Both the position numbers and the translations under genes were made by a program. A stretch of 64,000 bases of DNA from Lasiodiplodia sp. COLG20 (Eukaryota > Ascomycota > Dothideomycetes > Botryosphaeriales > Botryosphaeriaceae): the NCBI GenBank assembly GCA_009801085.1, contig VNWV01000002.1:3596001-3660000 (forward strand). The letters are read 5' to 3'. Within the stretch, counting starts at the first letter, position 1. The number at the start of each line of letters is the position of its first letter. Below the pieces are notes generated by a model that worked only from the letters and a program-made list of their open reading frames with translations, had not been told where the DNA came from and searched no databases. This document shows positions 47,818 through 59,470 of the stretch, piece by piece.

Positions 47818-50132
47818 TGAAAACTCAATAAATGGATCCAGGAGTAATGTGTGATGAGAGTGATGTTGAGCTGGCAATGCACACTCGACCATGGACAGAA
47901 TTTATATTCTCCGTGAAGCATCGCTGATGGTTTCGAGGCGCATGCAGAAAGCCCTTCGCTGTGCCATCTGCACCTGGGAGAACACAGTGCTGCATGCAAG
48001 AAGCTGGAGCGGTCATCAGGCAGCAGCACAGAACGGATGAGGCGAGGCTCTGGGTCCGAATTCTCGCAGTTCATAAGCGGAGCATCTCCTCGGAACCCAT
48101 GGCTGAGAGCTTGGCTGTGATGTAGCACCAGGAGAGTAACAAAAGCAGGTCTGGATGGGGCACAGCACGACGATGTATGGTGGGTAGCAGCCACGGCAGT
48201 GCTCTCGGAGACAAGGATTCTGGGATAGAGGATCGAGCATCAGTGAGACAGGTGGTGAGCAAACGAAGATCTGGACTGAGAGGGACGAATCAGGGCGGGC
48301 GAGCCGCAACCAGAGCCCCGGACCGGGCCTTGAAGAAAATGCGGGCGAGCGTCACAGGCGGCGGCATCTGGAACGGGCGTGAGGCGTCCGGGGCTCCGGC
48401 TCGTGGTGTTTTGTATACAGAGCGTGCGGCGCAGACAGCTGAAGAACGGGGTCTTGGTGGTCGGCGGCATGACGGCCGTCTCCGCAGGCACGATGAATGG
48501 ACGCAGCACGAACAGCGGAACACGCATGCCGGCGTCAATTGGGCCAGCCAGTGGCAGCAGCAGCACAGCAGGGTGGTGAGCAGAGAGCAGTGCCGCAGCT
48601 GAGGAGGTCGACGGTCTTTTTGGACGGGTGGGGCGTGCACGAGGTCGGCGGCGAGGTCGGTCTCCGGCGGCGGGACGAAATGTGGGCGGCTCGGCTGGCT
48701 TGATGAAGTCGAGTCGTTGGAATTAGCAGCGCACGCTACCGGAGCCGTAATGTCATGTGGTAACGCGGCGATTAAGAAGAGCCATGCATCCAGACCGGCG
48801 GCACGTGAGTCCGCCGGGCCTTGGTCGCCGTTCCTTTTGCCTGAAGTGCGGAGCGCAAGCAAAAAAGGCCGCAGCGCGCCGCCCCATGACTGCATCACAC
48901 GCCATTGCCGGGAATAAGTACGGCGCGGGTCAGCTGCGCCGGACGGCTTGCGGCAGGATGAAGCTTCGCCGCAGCTCCGCTCAAGCTCCGCCAAGGCGCA
49001 CTGTGCACTGGTCCACCACGCGCCCGTCGTGCGAGCTGGAGGGCGCTGTGCTGCGCTCGAGGGCGGGCGGCGGGCAATTGGCTGGTGCGCAGGTGGTGGC
49101 CGGCAGGTGCAGCTCACGTGCAGCGGACCCAGTTCCTGCGCATGAACGCTGTGCAAGCGAGGCTAGGCTCCCTTATCTGGGCGCGCCGGATCGCCTGCTG
49201 GACCTCGGAAGGCGCTGCTGCTGTGGCTTGCATGATCGTCGGCTTGCTGCTCGCTCTCAGCCGTGGGGGCACTGGCGCTGGAGCTGGGGAGGCCCGGCGC
49301 GATTGCCTGATTCCATCAGCCGGCCTCGCGCTCGCGTTATCGAGCGCACGGGACGCCGGCTTCAGCCAGAATAGCAGCAGATAGGTCGGCTGCGCAGCGC
49401 GCCTTTGCACGCGGCTCCCTGCCTCGGCGCGCGATTGGCTGCGTGTCTCTCGCGGCGACGCCGAGCGGGCGATGACGACGGGCGGTGCGTCTGGGGCGGC
49501 GCTGTGGCTGCTGGCTGCGGCTGGGCGGCAGAGGGCGCGGGCATTGGCTGGCGGGCGTCCGCAGAAGGGCGCTAGAAGCCCGGGCCCTTCGCTCGCAGCT
49601 TCGGCGCACCCGCCAACGGCTTCCATGCAGGCGGGTGATTAAAGTTGGGCGCCATCGGCCGGGTCCGCCTGCCACACGGCGCTGATTCGCAGGGCGCGAG
49701 ATTTGTGCACGTCGCAGCCGCTGCGGCCCCTCCGCGCGACGCTGCCGGCGACCCTGCCCGGACGTCGCCCCCAAATGGGCCTGCTCAGGCACGCCTGCGA
49801 TTGGTGGGATCGCCCGCATCGCAGCTAAGGCGATGTTACCCTACGCAGCACCGCTGTGTGGGGTTGATATGCACCCCTTCTTCACGCCACGGCCGCGCGC
49901 AGGGAGGGCGCGCTCTCCAACTGCCCGCCAGATCCTCCTTCCCTCCGCGCGACAGCTGCGCTTGGCGCTGCCAGCTGCCCCCGGTGTTGATCTTATCTCA
50001 AGCGCCTGCTCCTCTAAATAATGCACCGCACGACGTTCGCCTTCAAGAGTAGCTCCCATCCTCCTCGGCCTGGATCTACACCTCCGCCTAGCCAATCCTG
50101 CCGATTAGGTTGCGAAGCTTTCGTCCAGAGTC
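47818..50132. other. GC-rich region upstream of the Zn2Cys6 regulator
   Basis: Long overlapping frames on both strands from 48.2 to 50.0 kb (for example minus 48290-49156 and plus 48757-49374), all Arg/Ala/Pro-rich and without domains. Likely a long promoter/5' UTR plus GC-rich spacer, not genes. Confidence 0.45.
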
Positions 50133-52835
50133 ATGTCGTCGCTACCGCCGCCGCCGCCCTCCAGCTCCGCTCCTTCCTCCGCCCACCAACCTCAACCTGC
50201 TGTCCCCAACTCGCAGACCCAAGCCCCGCCCCGCAAGCGCCGCAGACGAGCGCCCGCCACAGGTGCCACTGAGGACTGTTTCACCTGCCGGAAACGCCAG
50301 GCAAAATGCGACCGCCGCCGCCCCTACTGCACCCAGTGCCTCGACCTGGGCAAAGAGTGCTCCGGCTACCGCACCACGCTGACCTGGGGCGTGGGCGTCG
50401 CCAGCAGAGGCAAGCTGCGCGGCATGAGCCTGCCCGTGCCCAAGTCGCCGCCCTCGCCGCCCGCCCGTGAGCGCGCCCAGAGCATGTCCCAGGCGAAGCC
50501 CGTCCCGCAGAGCGCCGCCCCGCCCGCCGTCTCCAGCCCTCCCCAGGCCCCGTCGTACGAGCAGGTGCGCCGCGCGAGCAACATCAGCCAGATCAGCCAG
50601 ATCAGTCAGATCAGCCAGGTCAGCCAGCCCAGCGACGTCAAGTCGCCCTCGCCCATCCGCAGCCCGCCAGTGCACGAGTACCCGGGCCTGGACGCCACCA
50701 GCCCCATCTCCATCCCGCCCCCCGCCCCACAGCACATGGGCTGGCACCTGCCGGGCTTTGGAGAACACCTGGACGGCTACGGCGGGCCCGCCTCCCGCAA
50801 GCCGCGCCCCCAGCTGCCCGTCAAGCCCCTGCATAAGCTCCACACGTCGCTCGCCGGCTCCTACGACGACACCGGCCTCTCCACCTCGACCGGCCCGCTG
50901 AGCTCCTACAGCGACAGCGTGCTGGGCGACTACCCCTCGCCGAGCGAGTTCCCCGGCACCCCGGACGACTTCGCCTACGCCGACCCCATGATCCAGTCAT
51001 ACAACGAGCACTACATGCACCAGCGCACCCCCATGAGCAGCTCCACCGAGTCGCTCGTTTTCCACGATGCCCCGCGCTCGTATCCCATGATCTGCGAGGA
51101 CCTGAGCTCAAGCATCAGCTCCGACCAGAGCCTGCAGGATTTCTCCGAGTTGAATCCAATGCAACCAGCATCATACAGCCAGTCAGGCTTCTCAGATATG
51201 TTCTTCCCCGGCGGACTTGCAGCAGCAGCGGGACCTAACAATGCGCACATTCCAGGCTACTACTACAGCCGTGGCAGCAAGCACCCCCTGCCGGACCCTT
51301 CGCCGGCGAACCATGGCTCTTCTTCTGAGCCCGCTCTCCCGCCGCCGCCGCCGCCGCCGCTCGCCCGCCGTCTCTCTCCCCGAATGCAGTTCCTCCTGGA
51401 CTACTACGACCGGGCAATCTGCCCCGTCCTCGTGGCCTTCGACGGGCCCTCCAACCCCTACCGCATGCACGTCGTCCCCTTGGCTCGCGAGAGCGAGGGC
51501 TTGCAGAACGCCATCGCCGCTTTATCCATCAACAACATCCGCATGCGCCAGAGCACCGAAGCAAGATTCCTTGCCCTCAGCAACGGCCAGCGCATCAACA
51601 GCACCGCCGCCCTCCCCGAGTGGGTCTATTCCCGTCTCACGGCCGACGAGATCAGGGAGATGCATGGAGAGCCGTCGGCCGAAGAAGTCCACTACAAAAC
51701 CACATCCATCCAGCTCCTCAACGCCCAGCTTGCGGATCCACTGCGCGCCAAGGACGACTCGGTGCTCGCCACGCTCCTCATCCTGTGCTTGTTCCACGTT
51801 TGCGACAGCGGCTTCTCCAAGTTCCGCACCCAGCTTGCCGGCGTGCAGAAGCTGCTGGACATGCGGGACCGTAGCGTGCAGTCGGGTTTCATCGGCTGGA
51901 TTGAGATGTTCTTCACGTGGTTCGACGTCATGACGTCGACCGTCAACGACCGTGAAGCGCAAATCAAAGGCGACAGGCTGGACATGATGGACCTGTCGAC
52001 CAATCTCGGTGCCCTCGAGCACCTGGCCGGCTGCGAGGGCCGTCTGTTCAAGCTGATTGCCCGCCTTGGGCGCCTAAATCTGCTCAGCCAGAACCGACCG
52101 GTCAGCTCGCCTTCTGACAGCACGCCCAGGCCCTCGCCGTCGTACAACCGCCGCGGGGGTGACTACTACAGCATGCAGTGCTATGACCGCCTCGATGGCA
52201 ACGGCTGGGGCTCGCCCGCGTCGCAGCAGCACCAGAATCCTCTGGACATTGTCGACGCAGACCAGCGGCACGAGTTCTGGACCGAGTGGCGGGATGTTCG
52301 CGACCGACTGCAACAATGGGAGTTCGAGCCTGCGGGCCGTGGTGCCGCCATGTGCGACGCAGGCCCGTACGCACTGCCGTCGGATCAGCGGGACATCCTC
52401 CACATCAGCGAGAGCTTCCGCTACAGCGCACTGCTGTACACGGAGCGCTTAGCGCATCCCAACCTGTCGTCCTCAGCCCTCAACTTCCAAAACCTGGTCG
52501 CACAGGCGCTATTCCACATCAGCCAGATCGGCGTTACTAGCTGCGTCAACAAGTTCCTGCTGTGGCCACTCTTCATTACCGGCACCGAATGCGTTGACGA
52601 AAGCCATCGCACACTGATCCGCCAACGTTGCATTGAGATCCAGCGCGAGAGCGGTTTCTTCAACAACCTGAGCGGCCTCGAGGTCCTTGAGCGCACCTGG
52701 CGCGAGGACGACGCGGGCAGGAATGACAGCGACGCCGAAGTGGCAGCCGAGGCGGCAAGACTTGGCGTCGCCAAGCAAGCTTTCAGATGGCGCAAGGCCA
52801 TGGACCGAATGGACGGTGAGTATATTCTGATATGA
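50133..52835 (+). CDS. Zn(II)2Cys6 transcription factor
   Basis: Fungal binuclear-cluster regulator, nuclear. Intronless, 900 residues. Basic stretch PRKRRRRAP, then the zinc cluster with Cys at 49, 52, 59, 66, 69 and 76 (C-x2-C-x6-C-x6-C-x2-C-x6-C), core TCRKRQAKCDRRRPYCTQC, followed by GYRTTLTWGVGVASRGKLRG. A long Pro/Ser-rich linker contains a short tandem ISQ repeat (near 50587-50620). The C-terminal half (from about residue 415, RMQFLLDYYDRAICPVLVAF) is the helical fungal-specific regulatory domain, ending at EYILI. The target is unknown. It is close to, and could regulate, the transporter block at 54-61 kb, but that is inference. Confidence 0.94.
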   Translation: MSSLPPPPPSSSAPSSAHQPQPAVPNSQTQAPPRKRRRRAPATGATEDCFTCRKRQAKCDRRRPYCTQCLDLGKECSGYRTTLTWGVGVASRGKLRGMSLPVPKSPPSPPARERAQSMSQAKPVPQSAAPPAVSSPPQAPSYEQVRRASNISQISQISQISQVSQPSDVKSPSPIRSPPVHEYPGLDATSPISIPPPAPQHMGWHLPGFGEHLDGYGGPASRKPRPQLPVKPLHKLHTSLAGSYDDTGLSTSTGPLSSYSDSVLGDYPSPSEFPGTPDDFAYADPMIQSYNEHYMHQRTPMSSSTESLVFHDAPRSYPMICEDLSSSISSDQSLQDFSELNPMQPASYSQSGFSDMFFPGGLAAAAGPNNAHIPGYYYSRGSKHPLPDPSPANHGSSSEPALPPPPPPPLARRLSPRMQFLLDYYDRAICPVLVAFDGPSNPYRMHVVPLARESEGLQNAIAALSINNIRMRQSTEARFLALSNGQRINSTAALPEWVYSRLTADEIREMHGEPSAEEVHYKTTSIQLLNAQLADPLRAKDDSVLATLLILCLFHVCDSGFSKFRTQLAGVQKLLDMRDRSVQSGFIGWIEMFFTWFDVMTSTVNDREAQIKGDRLDMMDLSTNLGALEHLAGCEGRLFKLIARLGRLNLLSQNRPVSSPSDSTPRPSPSYNRRGGDYYSMQCYDRLDGNGWGSPASQQHQNPLDIVDADQRHEFWTEWRDVRDRLQQWEFEPAGRGAAMCDAGPYALPSDQRDILHISESFRYSALLYTERLAHPNLSSSALNFQNLVAQALFHISQIGVTSCVNKFLLWPLFITGTECVDESHRTLIRQRCIEIQRESGFFNNLSGLEVLERTWREDDAGRNDSDAEVAAEAARLGVAKQAFRWRKAMDRMDGEYILI

Positions 52836-53528
52836 GGGCGCAATGGATGGCGCGGCGCCGACGGAGACACAAAACACAAAATCACTAGGAACGGAAAAGA
52901 AAAACAAAACTGGTAACGTGGACATGATTGAATGAAAGGCATCAATTCGTGTGGCTCGGTGGCTCGGTTTGTGGTGAATCATTTGGGCAAAAACAAAGCA
53001 ACTTTTCCTTTTGGTCATGGTACGGGATGACCGTCACCGAATAGGTGTACCGCGCTGCGCAGCACAGCGCCAAAAAGAAGCGCATTTCCGGATAGACGGC
53101 GGTGGCTTGTTGCATACGCGGGCAGGCTTACGCGTCACATTCTTCTTCATGTTCATATGCCTTCTCCCACCCTTTTCTCCTTGGTCTGTTTCTTCTCTTG
53201 TCCTTCCAGGTGTCTGGATATTTCCCCTCGAGTACCGACCACACCGCTCCACACGCACATGTTGACGTATATCACTCATGTACATAGGTACAGCAGCTTC
53301 AAGCTCTGTTTATAAGGCACTATACCCGAGATACTTTGCAGTAAATCTTTGTTCACATTTACGTTGTATGTGCCATTGAAAGCCAGGTCGAGGTTGCGAC
53401 CTGAGAAACAACCAGTGATTCTCTTCATCCAACCTCCATTGACAAAGATCATGACGTTCTGCTCCCTACTTCGAGTTTTGCCCTTCAAGCGGGAAGGCAA
53501 AGGGAGGAAAGCCAATCTTTACCGTCAC
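52836..53528. other. Spacer between the regulator and the small membrane protein
   Basis: Likely 3' UTRs of the two convergent genes, which meet here tail to tail. CT-rich stretch at 53150-53215. No gene seen. Confidence 0.45.
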
Positions 53529-54193
53529 TCACTCCACACTATTCTCACTCTCCAGCTTGGAGAGTAGTACCATGGATACAACGCCGCATATTACGCCCAC
53601 ACATAGCACAGCCCGCCTGAACCGACTCAGCCGCTTTTGTCCGTCCTCACCTACGACCACCCGCCTATGGTGCTCGAGCTTGCCCAGCACAACCGCCTCG
53701 CATGGGGCCAGCGCGTTTCCAGCAATAAAGAAGCCTAGTACCTAGGCGAGAATGGAGGCTGAGCTGCTCTCCGAGCGGCCTTTGTCGTCACGGTAAGGTG
53801 ACGCAGTGCCCTTGCCATGTGTCACGGCCCAGATGAAGATGGCCAGGAAGGAGCCTAGCGAGCTGAAAAGGTAGAACGTGTAGGTGATGAGGGCTAATCT
53901 GCCCCAGCATCTGCGTCTCGGTAGAGTGGCTGTGGCAGGTGAGGGCAGGGTCAGTGCGAGCGAGACATTTCGACACTTGCCTCTAATTCGGTGCTGCGCT
54001 GGCGCAAGTTGCAAAACTCACGAGGCTCGAGACTAGCGTCTAGCGGCGGTTGTACCTCCGGGTGTCTAACAACTAGATCGTCTTTGTTAAACGCCGTGCG
54101 TGAGAAAGACTTCTTGCATGGTGTGATTGAAGGATCTATGGAAGCTCATCTGAATACGCGCGTGACGTCAAAGGAGCTGATTGCTGGTGCCAT
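53529..54193 (-). CDS. Small membrane protein with two possible C-termini
   Basis: Model on the minus strand: 54193-54158, 54112-53977, 53929 onwards; introns 45 and 47 nt. Without further splicing the frame stops at TAG 53744-53742: 119 residues with one hydrophobic stretch, LALITYTFYLFSSLG plus SFLAIFIWAV. Downstream the same frame stays open for 70 more codons to TGA 53531-53529 and contains VLGFFIAGNALAP and AVLCVGVICGVVSMVLLS. Removing an in-phase 84-nt intron (53825-53742, donor GTGACA, acceptor CGCCTAG) joins them to give about 161 residues and three hydrophobic segments. The TAG would then be the intron's own acceptor. No family recognised. Exon 1 is the weakest part. Confidence 0.5.
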
Positions 54194-54314
54194 AGTCGCC
54201 CAGCTATTGCTGACGATGTAACAGTGGATAATGACAATGATGGATACGGCTTAGTGTTACAGTGGGTTGAAGAAGATGCATCCCCATGTGCTCCGAAGGC
54301 ACTGCTCTCCTCCT
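54194..54314. other. Spacer
   Basis: Short interval upstream of the small membrane protein; part of its promoter. Nothing else seen. Confidence 0.4.
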
Positions 54315-54402
54315 ACGTGGGTAGCTGAAGCAGATATCCGGACTAGATGTAGATCTTAAATTCAAGTCAATATGTCCAGACGTTGAATTAAACTACCCAC
54401 GT
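54315..54402. mobile_element. 88-bp foldback / MITE-like element, second copy
   Basis: Ends ACGTGGGTAG and CTACCCACGT are perfect inverted repeats. The inner arms 54318-54343 and 54374-54399 are partly diverged, but the left arm still reads TGGGTAGCTGAAGC and TCCGGAC like the copy at 24603-24690. Total length is also 88 bp and the loop is also AT-rich. No coding capacity. Confidence 0.7.
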
Positions 54403-54605
54403 GAATGAATCGTAGTGGGAAGTTACGGGAAAGCTAAAATCCTTTCTGTGTAGTGCATTCGTTGGCTTGGCGGTCACGATTCCTCTTTAGACTTTGCTAG
54501 CGAGCGCTACCCTCCCGAATGGACCGAAGAGGGGGGGGTCAGAAGCAATAATAAGCGACTCGTCATCCGACTTTTCAACGCCAGGCGCTCCCATGAGAGA
54601 CGCGG
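54403..54605. other. 3' flank of the first MFS gene
   Basis: Short flank downstream of the transporter stop codon. Nothing else seen. Confidence 0.4.
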
Positions 54606-56302
54606 TTATGCCTCCGCATGTCCACCCCTAGTATCCCCAGCAGGTTGCACTGAGACTTCCTGTTCATCACTCTCCTCCACTGCTTCGTTTTCGACTCGAA
54701 TGAACAAGACGGGTGCACCGAAGGCAGCGACTACAAGGCCGCAGGTAACGAACGGCAGGCCAGCAGCTATCCCGCTGCCGGATGACAGTCCTCGATCGAA
54801 GAGTGCAGCGATCACAGGTGATCCAACCATCAAGACTGCTGTATCAACCAGACTCAGTACAGTGTATAGCCTCGCAACGTGATGCGACTCGACAAAGCTC
54901 GTCATCAAGCTGCGGGTCAAGAAAGTGAAGCCCCAGCCTGCGACTTCGATGGGAAGTGCAGCTATCAGTAACAGCATGGTCGGTGCGATGCCGATTCCAA
55001 CCAATCCCAGCGACAGGAAGAAGGCCGACCATCTTGCCAAAAGGAGATCCTTCAACTGGGCAGCCATGCGCAGACGTGCGGTAAGAATGTGTGTTATGGC
55101 CGGAAGTATGCACAGCAGATGCACAATGATCAAACCAGATTGAAGGCCAAGGATCAGTGTGGCACGAGATAAAGGTATGTTGAAACGGGCTGAGACGTAT
55201 TGTACGAGAAGGTCGCTTGCGTTGTAGACGAGTGAGTGCACCGAATAGGCAAGTATGAGTATGGTGACTCGTTTGTCGGACCACAGGAAGGCCGTCGAAT
55301 CGCGCATGCGAGCGAAGATGCTACTGATGCGCTGTCCGATTGTTGAATGTTCCACGTGAGGAGGTGGCAAGTCCTGACTAGTGGGTTTGCTGGAGGAGTA
55401 TCCCTTCGTTTCCGGAATGAGGGACACTAACGCACACATCAGACCCCAGAAGGCTATTCCAACTACGGTTGGTACGAAAGGCCCCAGTCGCATGAGAATG
55501 GCGGCTATTGGCGACGAAATGAAGGTTGCGAAAAGCTGCGAAGCGCCAAATCGGAAGAAGACGGCAGCTCTACTCCAGTCAGTTCCATGCTCAGCCGGTA
55601 TCTGAGGATAACTTGCCTTTCTTGTTGGGGCGTGACATCGGCAACAATGACGTACGCTATTGCTGAGAACACGGGAGCTCCGCCGGAGATGGAGTGTATT
55701 GCAGACAGCCACACTAGCTTGAGCGGCAAAGCCTTCCAACAAAAACCTGGTACACTCGGTCAGAAGCCTGGTTCAGTACACCGTCCTAAAGAGTCTCATA
55801 CAGACTATCTGAATCCACACGGCCCTAGCAAACAGTGACCATGTGGTCAGGAGAATGACGGGTTTTCGGCCACGAGAGTCGGCATACCAGCCCCATGGTA
55901 TCGCGAGTGAAAGGCCTACAGCATCGTGAGCCCTGCACGCTGGAAAGACTCGGGATTCAACGGACTTCCGATGGCATCGAAAAAGGTCTGCCACGCCTTG
56001 AGCATGGCGACTTTGCCTTGCACAGCTGGGATCTTGCAGAATTTCTCGGGCACATTGTCACGGCCGATCAGGCTCGGGTCGTGTTCGGCGAAGTACTGGC
56101 GGCAGTATATGGCCTCGTAAATGCGCGTCAGAGCAGGAGCAGAGATGCCATCGGCGGCAACCCCAGCGATTATGATCAGCAGGAAGAGGTACGAGATTGT
56201 TGCAGAGCTCCATCTCGTCCGGGCTGGTGCGGCGGGCGAGTGCGGCGGGAGAAGAGGCGACCGCTCGTCGGGACTGTGCCTCTCGGCATCGGTGCGTGCC
56301 AT
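54606..56302 (-). CDS. MFS transporter with acidic di-leucine motif
   Basis: Major facilitator superfamily, 12-TM type; substrate unknown. Four exons on the minus strand: 56302-55966, 55915-55802, 55746-55617, 55569-54606; 1545 nt, 514 residues. Introns 50, 55 and 47 nt. The third has a GC donor (AG-GCAAGT). N-terminal DERSPLLPP is an acidic di-leucine type sorting signal. MFS motif A-like segment WGWYADSRGRKPVILL follows TM2; the GC-AG junction restores ADVTPQQERAAVFFRFG, a typical loop of this subgroup. A large central loop lies after ETKGYSSSKP, then six TMs and an acidic tail. The first intron's donor GTCCGT is unusual, but its length and phase fit. An upstream in-frame ATG (56323) is possible. 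Confidence 0.87.
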
Positions 56303-56828
56303 TGACGCGTTTCGAGGGCACACGTCGTTGCGGCGGCTGCTTCTTATCTGGTGGCTGCCTGGTTGCGGACAAGGAATCGAACTCCGACTCCGATGCGGAA
56401 TAAGACGCCAGCGGACGCCATTGGTTGCGGCGAAGGATTGCGCAAGATGGCACTGAACAGGAAGCTCATTGCGAAGTGCTGACCTGTCAGCGACAAGTCA
56501 GCATTGCAAGTGCTGGCTCGGTCAGCGACAAGTCAGCCAGATGAGGTGGTTCTGCGGCGGCGAGTCATGTTGCACCGCCGGCGGTCGCTCTTTTCAGTTA
56601 CCTAATGGGCGCGCTTGCCAAGCCTGGGGCATTGGGTAATTTGTGACAAACGCATTCCACCGCAGGCCACTTGAGGTAAGCATTATGACCGCATGCTGCC
56701 CGGCAGGAGCATCTAAATAGCCCGGCAGCCGCACCACCGCGCCCGTACCGGACCACCTCCCTTCACCACAGCACGGATAAATCTTCATCACTGGAATTCG
56801 ACACGTCGTCTACAAACACTGCTAACGA
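56303..56828. other. Spacer between the two MFS genes
   Basis: 526 bp; promoter of the first MFS gene and 3' end of the second. Two near-identical words (GTCAGCGACAAGTCAGC) recur at about 56488 and 56521. Confidence 0.45.
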
Positions 56829-58631
56829 CTAGAGGAGCGTGTCATACTCGGGGTTGACCCAGCCAGGCTGCCCTGTCTTCGCCCTTATCGCAGGTCCGAA
56901 ATAGTGCATGAGACCCAAGGCGGGCACACAAAAGAAGAAGGTGATGATTCCCTGCGCCGCAAATGTCCAGGTGTATCCGCTCGCTTCCACCCACGGCACG
57001 ATGAAGAAAGGGTTCACGAATGCGCTGAAGTTCAGGACCACGGCGTAGAAGGTGATGACGCTCATCGACTGGAGCGGGTAGCAGTCGACAACGTACGCCG
57101 CCATGACCGTGTTGGCCATCTGGATCCCGGCCGCAACTGGACGACCCGTCAGCAACCGTATGACGCAGAAAGAGCTCGGAACTTACAGAGGAAAAAGGCA
57201 ATCTGGCCGACAATCCAGTGGTACTGCTTATCGATGGAAATGCCCCATAGGATCAACCCGATGGCAGTGACGAGGCTGGCAGGATACGCAAGCCAGAGTC
57301 TCATCTCGGCCACCTTGACGCCGTCGTTTTTCTTGGCCAGCTTTTTCACAAGCCAGTCGGACAGGGTCCCCGAGCAGAAAACCTCGGCAAACAGCGTGCC
57401 GAGGATCAGGCCGATGAACAGCAGTCCCTGGATCTGCGGCTGGTACTGTGCGTACGCGCTCGGGATGTAGGTGATGACGGACAGGATCCACCAGTACCAG
57501 CCGAACGAGTAGATGGAAATGGTTCCCGACACGGCAGCATACTTCCAGGTGCAGATGAAGCGGACGAGCGAGTCCCATACCTTGGGGTGACGCATGCCAG
57601 GAACCGGCTGGACATTCAGGAACGGCAGCTGCAGCGTGCGCTTCAAGGCAATGTCCTGGGCGATGCTCGGTCTGCGCTCAGTCTTCTCCAGGTCGACGAC
57701 TGCCGAGTCGCTCTCACAGTACGGCATCTTGGCCAACATCTGGTTTCTCGGATACAGCGTCTCGGGCAGGAAAAAGATTTCGGCCACGAGGACGATGCCG
57801 AAGAGAATGGCGTTGAGCCAGTTGACCCAGTACTGGTTCACCATGTTCATGAAGCCACCAATGAGCGGGCCGAAGAGGAGACCCTGGTCGAGGGCCAGCA
57901 CCCAAAGGCCCACCTTCTGGCCCCGTTCATACTCGTAGAACATGTCGTTGATGATGGCCAGGCCGACGGTCGAGGCAGGAGAAACCCCCAGTCCCTGGAA
58001 GAAGCGTGCGGCCATGTATCCACTGTAGTCGGGCGCCTTTGCGGCGCCAATGGTGGATGCAAAGGCCATGGTTGTACCAACGAGGAAGATGGTGCGTCGG
58101 CCATAGATGTCGGCCAGCGAGGACCATATGAGCGGGCCGACCGCAAGGCCCAATGCCGGGATTGCCACTGTCCAGTTCATCTGGTCGAGCGAGATGCCGT
58201 ATTGCTCCATGACGAGGGCAAACGAGGGAACCGTCTGCTCCGCGATTAGCCGCCACGCCACACGTTACTCGGGAGCGGGGCTCACGCACAGTTGTTGTCA
58301 GGTAGGTGAACAAGAAGTAGCTGCCGGCGCGGTCAGTTTAAGCGGCCATGGAAGATAAGCTTAACACGATCCCTGCAGGCGAGACTTACAGGGCCATGAC
58401 AATGGCAAGGACGGTGTTCTTCTTGGCCTTGGTCCAGTTCAGGGGGTCAAGGGGGTCTGAGGTCGGCTGGGGGTGGAGCGTCAGGCCATCCTTCAACACC
58501 ACAGCCAGATCGGTCTCGACAGCAGCGGCCCCCTTCTCGCTGGCACCGCTGGCTTTCACGTCGGGCTTCGGATCGTCATGGGTCGTTCCGGTTGCAGGAG
58601 GCTCCGCCACAGGGCTGACGGCGGGATCCAT
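56829..58631 (-). CDS. MFS multidrug-type transporter (DHA1-like)
   Basis: Probable proton-driven drug or metabolite exporter. Four exons on the minus strand: 58631-58390, 58320-58290, 58234-57187, 57136-56829; 1629 nt, 542 residues; introns 69, 55 and 50 nt. A 70-residue hydrophilic N-terminus ends in DPLDPLNWTKAKKN, the conserved lead-in of fungal DHA1 pumps. Motif A-like SLADIYGRRTIFLVG lies between TM2 and TM3. Then RFFQGLGVSPASTVG, WVLALDQGLLFGPLIGG (motif C region) and PETLYPRNQ before the central loop. Exon 2 is only 31 nt and encodes most of the start of TM1 (YFLFTYLTTT). Same strand as the first MFS gene and divergent from the MATE gene. Confidence 0.92.
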
Positions 58632-59470
58632 GGCGGCGGGCTGCTCGATGTCGAGAGAAACTTTGGCTCAGGGACCAGTTGGGCGGGAAGCGGGACCAAG
58701 GCGAGCGGCGGCTGGGGCTATATGGAGGTGGACAGGGCGGGAAGGCCGGTAGCCGGGGCAAACGCAGATGACGCCACGGCGATACAGGAAGCGGGCGCAG
58801 CCAGACATGCCGTGTGAGATTACTGAAGACTTTCCCTCATCTATCACAGCCTAGTCTGGCAGAGTGCTTATCTCGTCGAGGCGCAAGGGTCGGAGTAGGC
58901 AGGGTGTGATTTGCCGCAGGGGTTGGGTCCAATATTTTTTTAAATTACGGCGTCTAGTATCGTTACGCCGAGTGAGGAAAGGCCTCGTCGGCCCACGCAA
59001 GCGAGCGGCTTCTGCAGTGCAGCGCCAGGCGCAGCACGCGCAGCAGCAGCATCAGATTCGGCATCGCGACGGCGCAGCTACTCGGACGGCCAGACTCGGG
59101 CTGATGCCGCAGCGTTACGCCGTTGGCCCGCACGCCTCCCTCCCGACGATCGCACCTTCACTTACCCGCGCACTTTAGTCAACCGCGGGTTGCCCTACCC
59201 ACGATAAGCCTCGCCGCCACTCATCCGCCTCCGCACGCCAGCCGCATGCTTGCTCTTCAGCAGCCGTGCCTGATGCCTGCCGATCGCTCTGACTGCCGCG
59301 ATAGGCCTGCCGCCGACGCCGCTGCTCCGTCCATGACTGTCTGCATGACTACGTACTCTCGTCATTCAGCATGGCATTGCATCAATCGACTGTGATAATG
59401 CCTCATGGTCATATTTGGCTGACCTGAGCCCCGCCATCACCTGTCGTCCACCACCCCAGTCCCTGCCAGC
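58632..59470. other. Divergent promoter region MFS / MATE
   Basis: 839 bp between divergent transporter genes. Frames within it are short and unconvincing. A shared control region is plausible. Confidence 0.45.

Noticed and set aside
48290..49156. 288-codon minus-strand frame
   Set aside because: Same GC-rich artefact; no domain, no splice context, overlaps other frames.
12130..54402. CRISPR array or phage/prophage signal
   Set aside because: The dispersed repeats are single hairpins far apart in a eukaryotic genome with spliced genes; no regular spacers.
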